From NCBI RefSeq assembly GCF_000006405.1, contig NW_003204277.1, forward strand, positions 270,185-293,753: a stretch of 23,569 nt of DNA, in the 5' to 3' direction. Below, piece after piece: positions 20,351 through 23,569 of this stretch. Position 1 is the stretch's first letter. Every line of letters begins with the position of its first letter. Below the pieces are notes generated by a model. It saw nothing but the letters and a program-made list of their open reading frames with translations. It had not been told where the DNA came from and searched no databases. Position numbers and translations under genes: made by a program. The stretch is from Perkinsus marinus ATCC 50983. Taxonomy: Eukaryota; Perkinsozoa; Perkinsida; Perkinsidae.

Positions 20351-21085
20351 TTAGTACCAAGAGTCCTCAAGTCTTCTCTTCCTCGATTCTGAGGTAGGAG
20401 ATGCTTCAGCAGGACGTGATGATGAAGTCCTAGGGTGGTCTTGGGAGTATGCTTGACTTAGCTCCTTAAGAGTATCAAAGACCCCATCGACAGTGGCGGG
20501 AGCTTCACGTAACTTCTTGTACATACCAGGGTCCTCGTCAGCCCAGTAAGTCCCAGCACCACGATGAGCACGGTCCACAGCTTCCCAACTGGTTTTGCAC
20601 CATTCATCAGCACGCAGCTTGAAAGCAGCCGGAAGATACTTAGAAGGGGAACCCCTTGACCCAGCAGACGCAGTAGAGTCCTGGTGAAGAGCCTTAGTGA
20701 CAGCAACGGTCTTGTTGTGACCCAGGAGATGACCATACTTAGCCTCATTGACAGTAAGTCCACTACGACGGCCCTTACCATCCCGTACACGGGAGGTGAA
20801 GCTCTTGTCCGACCTGCCAACGAAGAGCAGGGTACCTTCACGAATAGGACAGTCCGCAGCTTGTCTCATGAGCTTGAAAAGTCCTTCTTCGCAATGGCGT
20901 CGACAACAGAAGACAAGATGAGCATTAGTAGAAGGGTAGCCCTTGGGGTCCATGTCCTTAACCAAGTTAATAGCCATGGCAGGTAGAGTGTCAGCTTCCA
21001 TACACCAACGGAGAAGTCCACCCGCTGTAGGCAACCAGTCCCGATAAGGACGGTCCTTAGTCGGTCCAGCGAGGAGTCCACTCAC
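20351..21085 (-). CDS. Gag-like ORF2 of the LTR element, about 244 aa
   Basis: No known domain was recognised. It opens with SGLLAGPTKDRPYRDWL, has a Cys/His cluster VFCCRRHCEEG, a central basic region (SFTSRVRDGKGRRSG), an aromatic segment TYWADEDPGMYKKL and a Ser/Pro-rich tail ending SESRKRRLEDSWY, a nuclear-signal-like stretch. There is no CCHC zinc knuckle and no enzyme motif. The first codon of the counted frame is GTG, and the frame stays open some distance upstream, overlapping the end of ORF1. Expression as a -1 frameshift product of ORF1, or through splicing, is therefore more likely than an independent start. The call as Gag rests on position in the element, not on similarity. Confidence 0.55.
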   Translation of the reverse strand: MSGLLAGPTKDRPYRDWLPTAGGLLRWCMEADTLPAMAINLVKDMDPKGYPSTNAHLVFCCRRHCEEGLFKLMRQAADCPIREGTLLFVGRSDKSFTSRVRDGKGRRSGLTVNEAKYGHLLGHNKTVAVTKALHQDSTASAGSRGSPSKYLPAAFKLRADEWCKTSWEAVDRAHRGAGTYWADEDPGMYKKLREAPATVDGVFDTLKELSQAYSQDHPRTSSSRPAEASPTSESRKRRLEDSWY

Positions 21086-21360
21086 GAAGAGGACACGACA
21101 CCTAGTTGTTGAGGCAACAAAGGACGTCTCATAGCAGTGTCCTTGTCAAGGAAACGATGACGATCAAGCCAACGATTCCTTCTAGCGAGAGGGGTAGGTG
21201 GATGATCAAAGCCCATTACACGAACCAAATTTTCCACATGACGACCAATACCAGTGGGTTCATCACAGTTAACCAAGTCCTCCATGGTGGGAATCATGAG
21301 GTTTGGCGGTTGAGGAGCCCTATTAGAAGTCCTGCTGGGAGTCATAGTTCCACGTAACAA
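21082..21360 (-). CDS. Gag-like ORF1 of the LTR element, 92 aa
   Basis: It starts at ATG 21360 (MLRGTMTPSRTSNRAPQPPN) and ends at TGA 21084-21082, overlapping ORF2 by four bases (TGAG/GTGA context). It has a Pro/Arg-rich beginning, then a probable helix (IGRHVENLVRVMGFD) and a basic segment (LARRNRWLDRHRF). The overlap in the -1 frame suggests that ORF1 and ORF2 form one polyprotein. No homologue was recognised. Confidence 0.5.
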   Translation of the reverse strand: MLRGTMTPSRTSNRAPQPPNLMIPTMEDLVNCDEPTGIGRHVENLVRVMGFDHPPTPLARRNRWLDRHRFLDKDTAMRRPLLPQQLGVVSSS

Positions 21361-22349
21361 GGAAGCTTAGGACAACCACCAGTACGAATAAAAGTCTTAG
21401 TACGACAAGCCCTTAGTTATCTCAGACGAAGCCACCATCAGAAGCATCGAGCAAGTCCAAGCCAATCGAATCGTCTTGGCTGAAACCGCCCACACGCCGC
21501 ACACGCCCAATAACTGCACGCATGCGTTGCCTCTGGCGTCACGAAGGAGATAGGCTAGCGCACAATCAGTTGCTCGTTGTGAACATCGAACACAATAATA
21601 ACGTAAGTCTACCGAATAGCTGGTAGGACCATACACCGTCGTAACCAAGCTAAGCCATAGCACTTATAGAGCATCCCAATGAACCAGAGCAAGGGTGGAG
21701 CTCTCCAATTTGGCCGAATTGTATAGCCCCAGTCTCCTCGTCCGGAGACATTGTGACCTCAGGGTTCATAAACCCTCAGCGCGCGCCTGATCAGTCATAC
21801 CGAGAGCCTTGCGCAGGATCATAGCCTTGGACAAGTCCTCGACCACAATCCACCTTCGTGTCATGCCATCTCATAGTTCTCGTAAGAGCAACCCTTTCCG
21901 ACAGCAGACCAACGAAGTCAACTCACCAAGATAGTCGAAGTATAACTACAGTAGAGCTACTTCAGCCATCATTCTAGTGACAGGGAACTCCTTGAACTCA
22001 AAAGTCCAAGCCATCGTTCCAGAGTGGCATCATTGCTCAAAGTGGAATCCCAACACGGAATACCACTTTCGAGACATGCCCGTGTGTAGCCGTTCACAAG
22101 GAAGCCACAGCATAAGTGTACAAGCACGACTGTATACATCCATACAGTCAAATAAATCAAGCAACCCTGGGGCCTTGCCCCAAGAAGCAACACAGCCAAG
22201 CCCAGCTATCTTCTGCCAGAGGCAGAAGGGGCTCGCACGTCAGCTTCCACCTTGGCCAAACCGAGCTTCTCGAAGATAGAACCGGGGGTAGTCATAGTAC
22301 TCGTGGTAGGTGTTCAAGACCTTTCTGACTAGTTCTTAGCAACAAGGAG
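21361..22349 (-). other. Long untranslated leader of the LTR element
   Basis: About 990 bp lies between the primer site and the first gag ATG. Open frames on both strands are short and without motifs. It may contain packaging or dimerisation signals; none is demonstrable by eye. Confidence 0.4.
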
Positions 22350-22358
22350 CTGCTACCA
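22350..22358 (-). other. Primer-binding site, initiator-Met tRNA type
   Basis: Read on the - strand, TGGTAGCAG starts 3 nt after the 5' LTR end. It is complementary to the 3' end CTGCTACCA of animal-type initiator tRNA-Met. The match is limited to 9 nt. Confidence 0.65.
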
Positions 22359-22361
22359 GAA

Positions 22362-22839
22362 TGTGAGGATATCCAGTCGGTTAGATATACTCGGGGGTTG
22401 GAGTCACTTAAGAACTCAAGTCAGGAAGGGGTAGTGTAGGGTTAGCTACGGTGGAAGGTAGAAGGAACTCAGTAGAAGTACACAAGACTTGATAGCCCGT
22501 AGTACAAAGACTCGAAAGTTCTTCCTGGAATTCCACAATGAGCAAAGAGTTAGTTACAGATTAAAGGCGAGCGAGATCTACTCTGTTCCTTACGGGAACA
22601 AGAAGATAGACAGTCCCGGAGGTCACGCGAGACAAATACCAAGGTAACTCTAGCTCATGAGTGAGCTAAGGAAAGTCCATGGCAAGTACTCAAGTAGTCC
22701 AAGCGAACACCATACGCAACGTAGTGGCGTAGACAATAGTGGACGAATCAGGCCCAGAGAAGGATTGTGCGGGTGCTCCAGGAGCACAATACACACACGT
22801 GAAACGACAGGCCAGGTCACGTGAGGAGTCCACATCACA
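22362..22839 (-). repeat. 5' LTR (element reads on - strand), 478 bp
   Basis: It is the partner of 19632-20109, with the single difference C at 22496 against T at 19766. It is expected to carry the element's promoter. Confidence 0.95.
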
Positions 22840-22844
22840 CGCCG

Positions 22845-23211
22845 CTGAACAATCGCGCTTTCCATTGGAAAGTTTCCAACGCTCGGAGATTAGAGCTGTC
22901 GTTGAACATTTCTTGATTGATTCTTTAATGTCTGCATTTATTCGTTACCATCACCACTTCTGACTCTGTTCTATCGTCCCCATCATGTATGCCAGTCTTA
23001 TTTCTTCTCGAATGAGGGGATTGTCGAAAACTCTTGCGCTCATATCAGCAAGAAACGCAGACGGGAACACTGACGAATCACGATGCGAAGCGAGGTGCAA
23101 ACCTCGGTCTGTCCGTAACGGCGATTAATGATTCTGTCAGAGCCTCAGACTCTGAGCCTGCGGCCGGTTACAGAACCACTGCCTGCGTCAGGGCTACCTA
23201 ATAGGTAAGTG
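22845..23211. other. Target DNA beyond the LTR element, no gene seen
   Basis: It continues the sequence that precedes 19627, with one CGCCG removed. Several short hairpins are present (TTTCC..GGAAA near 22860), but there is no coding signal. Confidence 0.35.
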
Positions 23212-23282
23212 TCAACATAGCATACTCCAAAACAAACGGATAGGTAGTACTTATCCGTTTGTTTTGGAGTATGCTACGTTGA
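23212..23282. repeat. Long near-perfect inverted repeat (31-bp arms, 9-nt centre)
   Basis: The left arm 23212-23242 pairs with the right arm 23252-23282 with a single mismatch. The centre GGTAGTACT differs by one base from the centre of the palindrome at 5279-5335. Confidence 0.9.
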
Positions 23283-23569
23283 TATTTCACCGTGCTGTGC
23301 TTGTGGGAATGCAGCATTTTCCCACTTGAATGAAATGATCATGGTGCGAACTTCGCATTGCGAAGTGCCATTCAATAACTGGAAGTTTCAGTCCGAAACC
23401 GCAAGCTGGGCCTTCCAGTGAAAGTGCGAATCGAATTCTCGCTCGCCACAAAAATCTTTGATCATCTTGGCGAGCAAGGTTTCCCTATACTCAGTCTAAC
23501 CGAGACCACTAACACAGGCATATATCCCAGGCATCACCTGGTGTGAGACCTCTCGTTTTTTGGGATTTT
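23283..23569. other. Hairpin-rich tail without a gene
   Basis: Successive short inverted repeats are visible: ACTTCGCA/TGCGAAGT (23348-23365), CTGGAAG/CTTCCAG (about 23380-23420) and CTCGCC/GGCGAG (about 23443-23475). It may be the edge of a further transposon or a structured element cut by the window end. Confidence 0.35.

Larger units (their letters stand above)
19632..22839 (-). mobile_element. Complete non-autonomous LTR retrotransposon, gag-only, 3208 bp
   Basis: Two direct 478-bp LTRs bound a 2252-bp interior, and the 5-bp sequence CGCCG flanks both sides (19627-19631 and 22840-22844). Primer-site and polypurine-tract positions show that it reads on the - strand. The interior holds two gag-like frames in its 3' half and a leader of about 1 kb. 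No protease, reverse transcriptase, RNase H or integrase motif is present, so it must be moved by enzymes supplied in trans. The LTRs differ at one position (T at 19766, C at 22496), which points to very recent insertion. Confidence 0.93.

Noticed and set aside
21397-22279. Short frames on both strands in the LTR-element leader
   Set aside because: No motif, no consistent strand, and no reverse transcriptase or protease signature such as YxDD or D[ST]G in context.

Overview
The window is nuclear DNA of a unicellular eukaryote. The genes are broken by many very short GT-AG introns (about 34-96 bp, most 40-65 bp), code for mitochondrial cytochrome c, farnesyl-diphosphate synthase and a dynein light chain, and are saturated with trinucleotide repeats in exons and introns alike. 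A pyrimidine tract or T-rich stretch ending in AG lies a few to about 25 nt before several start codons, as expected for spliced-leader trans-splicing. My best guess is an alveolate such as Perkinsus; this is inference, and no single base in the window proves it.

Layout. Positions 1-13,080 are a compact, AT-rich gene block. On the + strand are the 3' part of a DUG2-like WD40/M20 peptidase gene (1-3859, at least 14 introns), cytochrome c (4099-4452), a tiny spliced gene of 49 codons (4628-4866), and a short gene with a PDCD4/MRF-like N-terminal motif (5577-5909). On the - strand, reading toward them, are a Tctex-type dynein light chain (13078-12493), farnesyl-diphosphate synthase (12379-10609) and a 956-codon, 14-exon gene rich in Gln/Asn/Ser/Pro with a possible TFIIS-N/PNUTS-like helical region (10446-6766). 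The two co-directional clusters converge on a 15-copy, 42-bp minisatellite (6085-6712). Exon structures were worked out by hand from reading-frame continuity, splice consensus and family motifs; the three - strand genes close exactly in frame (411, 1329 and 2871 nt).

From about 13.3 kb to the end the DNA is transposon-derived and has a higher GC content. It holds a fold-back element with arms of about 180 bp (13570-14148), a decayed non-LTR retrotransposon RNase H domain (14722-15173), a 9-copy 30-bp minisatellite (16907-17188), a 423-bp MITE with 22-bp terminal inverted repeats (17409-17831) inserted into a decayed LTR-retroelement integrase (17832-19487), an A-rich inverted-repeat insertion in the same integrase, and an intact-looking LTR retrotransposon (19632-22839). 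That last element has 478-bp LTRs differing at one base, a 5-bp target duplication CGCCG, an initiator-Met-type primer site and a polypurine tract, but only gag-like ORFs and no polymerase.

How the genes fit together: there is no operon logic. DUG2, cytochrome c, FPPS and the dynein light chain are housekeeping genes. The most unusual points are the DUG2-like protein missing two catalytic or metal-site residues, the gag-only but very young LTR element, the convergent strand switch marked by a minisatellite, and two long palindromes that share the same 9-nt core.
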